Source: Actinoallomurus spadix (GTDB taxonomy: Bacteria > Actinomycetota > Actinomycetes > Streptosporangiales > Streptosporangiaceae). From it: DNA of 64,000 nt. Each line of letters opens with the position of its first letter. Within the stretch, counting starts at the first letter, position 1. Shown one piece after another: positions 63,938 through 64,000 of this stretch. The notes beneath the pieces were generated by a model. It did no database searches and was not told where the DNA came from. It worked only from the letters and a program-made list of their open reading frames with translations. The stretch spans positions 1 through 64,000 of the forward strand of contig NZ_JAMXMX010000031.1 of the NCBI RefSeq assembly GCF_024055725.1, given 5' to 3'. Made by a program: the position numbers and the translations under genes.

Positions 63938-64000
63938 CCCGCCCGTGGAGCTTCGCCACCTCGCGCGGTCCTCGACGGCGGCTCACCGTACCGTGTCCCG

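Overview
The window is high-GC DNA with GTG/TTG starts, ATGA/GTGA gene overlaps, a Scr1-type HTH gene followed by DUF397 genes, an ImuA'-ImuB-DnaE2 mutagenesis cassette, and cellulose-binding and xylose genes. This points to a saprophytic filamentous actinomycete. The gene style suggests a Streptosporangiales/Thermomonosporaceae-like organism, but that is inference. No rRNA, tRNA or CRISPR array was seen.

Layout. 0-4.1 kb: a ribose-type sugar ABC operon (ATPase, permease, lipoprotein binding protein) divergent from a LacI regulator, with twin palindromic operators between them. 4.1-8.1 kb: a secreted CE1 esterase with a CBM2 domain, a MarR regulator with its operator, an AhpD-like protein, a truncated winged-helix gene and a WYL regulator. 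8.1-14 kb: dnaE2, imuB and imuA' in one reverse-strand block behind a LexA-type SOS box. 14-17.3 kb: a lower-GC patch with a Tat-exported multicopper oxidase, next to relics. 17.3-22.5 kb: a histidine kinase/OmpR pair divergent from an MMPL transporter, then a GtrA protein. 22.5-28 kb: an orphan molybdopterin oxidoreductase and a secreted M36 metalloprotease. 28.2-30.4 kb: a second OmpR-type pair whose two genes are separated by tandem copies of a start-codon-like unit.

30.3-48.8 kb is the accessory core. First comes a tightly coupled four-gene operon (FAD monooxygenase, FMN 2-hydroxyacid oxidase, P450, MFS exporter). Then come three broken genes: an HxlR regulator and a methyltransferase fused head to head, and a MetE-like gene with an internal deletion. 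Then comes a 7.1 kb single-module, fully reducing type I PKS (KS-AT-DH-psiKR-ER-KR-ACP) that ends in an unusual prolyl-oligopeptidase-like hydrolase, translationally coupled to a Baeyer-Villiger monooxygenase. This PKS-BVMO pair lies between two diverged copies of the same ~200 bp sequence: the 3' end of a MetE-like gene facing the 3' end of an LLM flavin oxidoreductase gene. It therefore looks like a discrete insertion, and it is the most interesting candidate in the window for an undescribed pathway.

48.8-64 kb is more ordinary: small hypothetical genes, an HTH/DUF397 switch with two miniature DUF397 genes, a lipoprotein, a 49-bp hyphenated palindrome beside a histidine kinase relic, two alpha/beta hydrolases, a small secreted peptide, an apolipoprotein N-acyltransferase, a NarL-type two-component pair, xylB-xylA divergent from a ROK regulator, a secreted beta-rich protein and a PaaX-family regulator.
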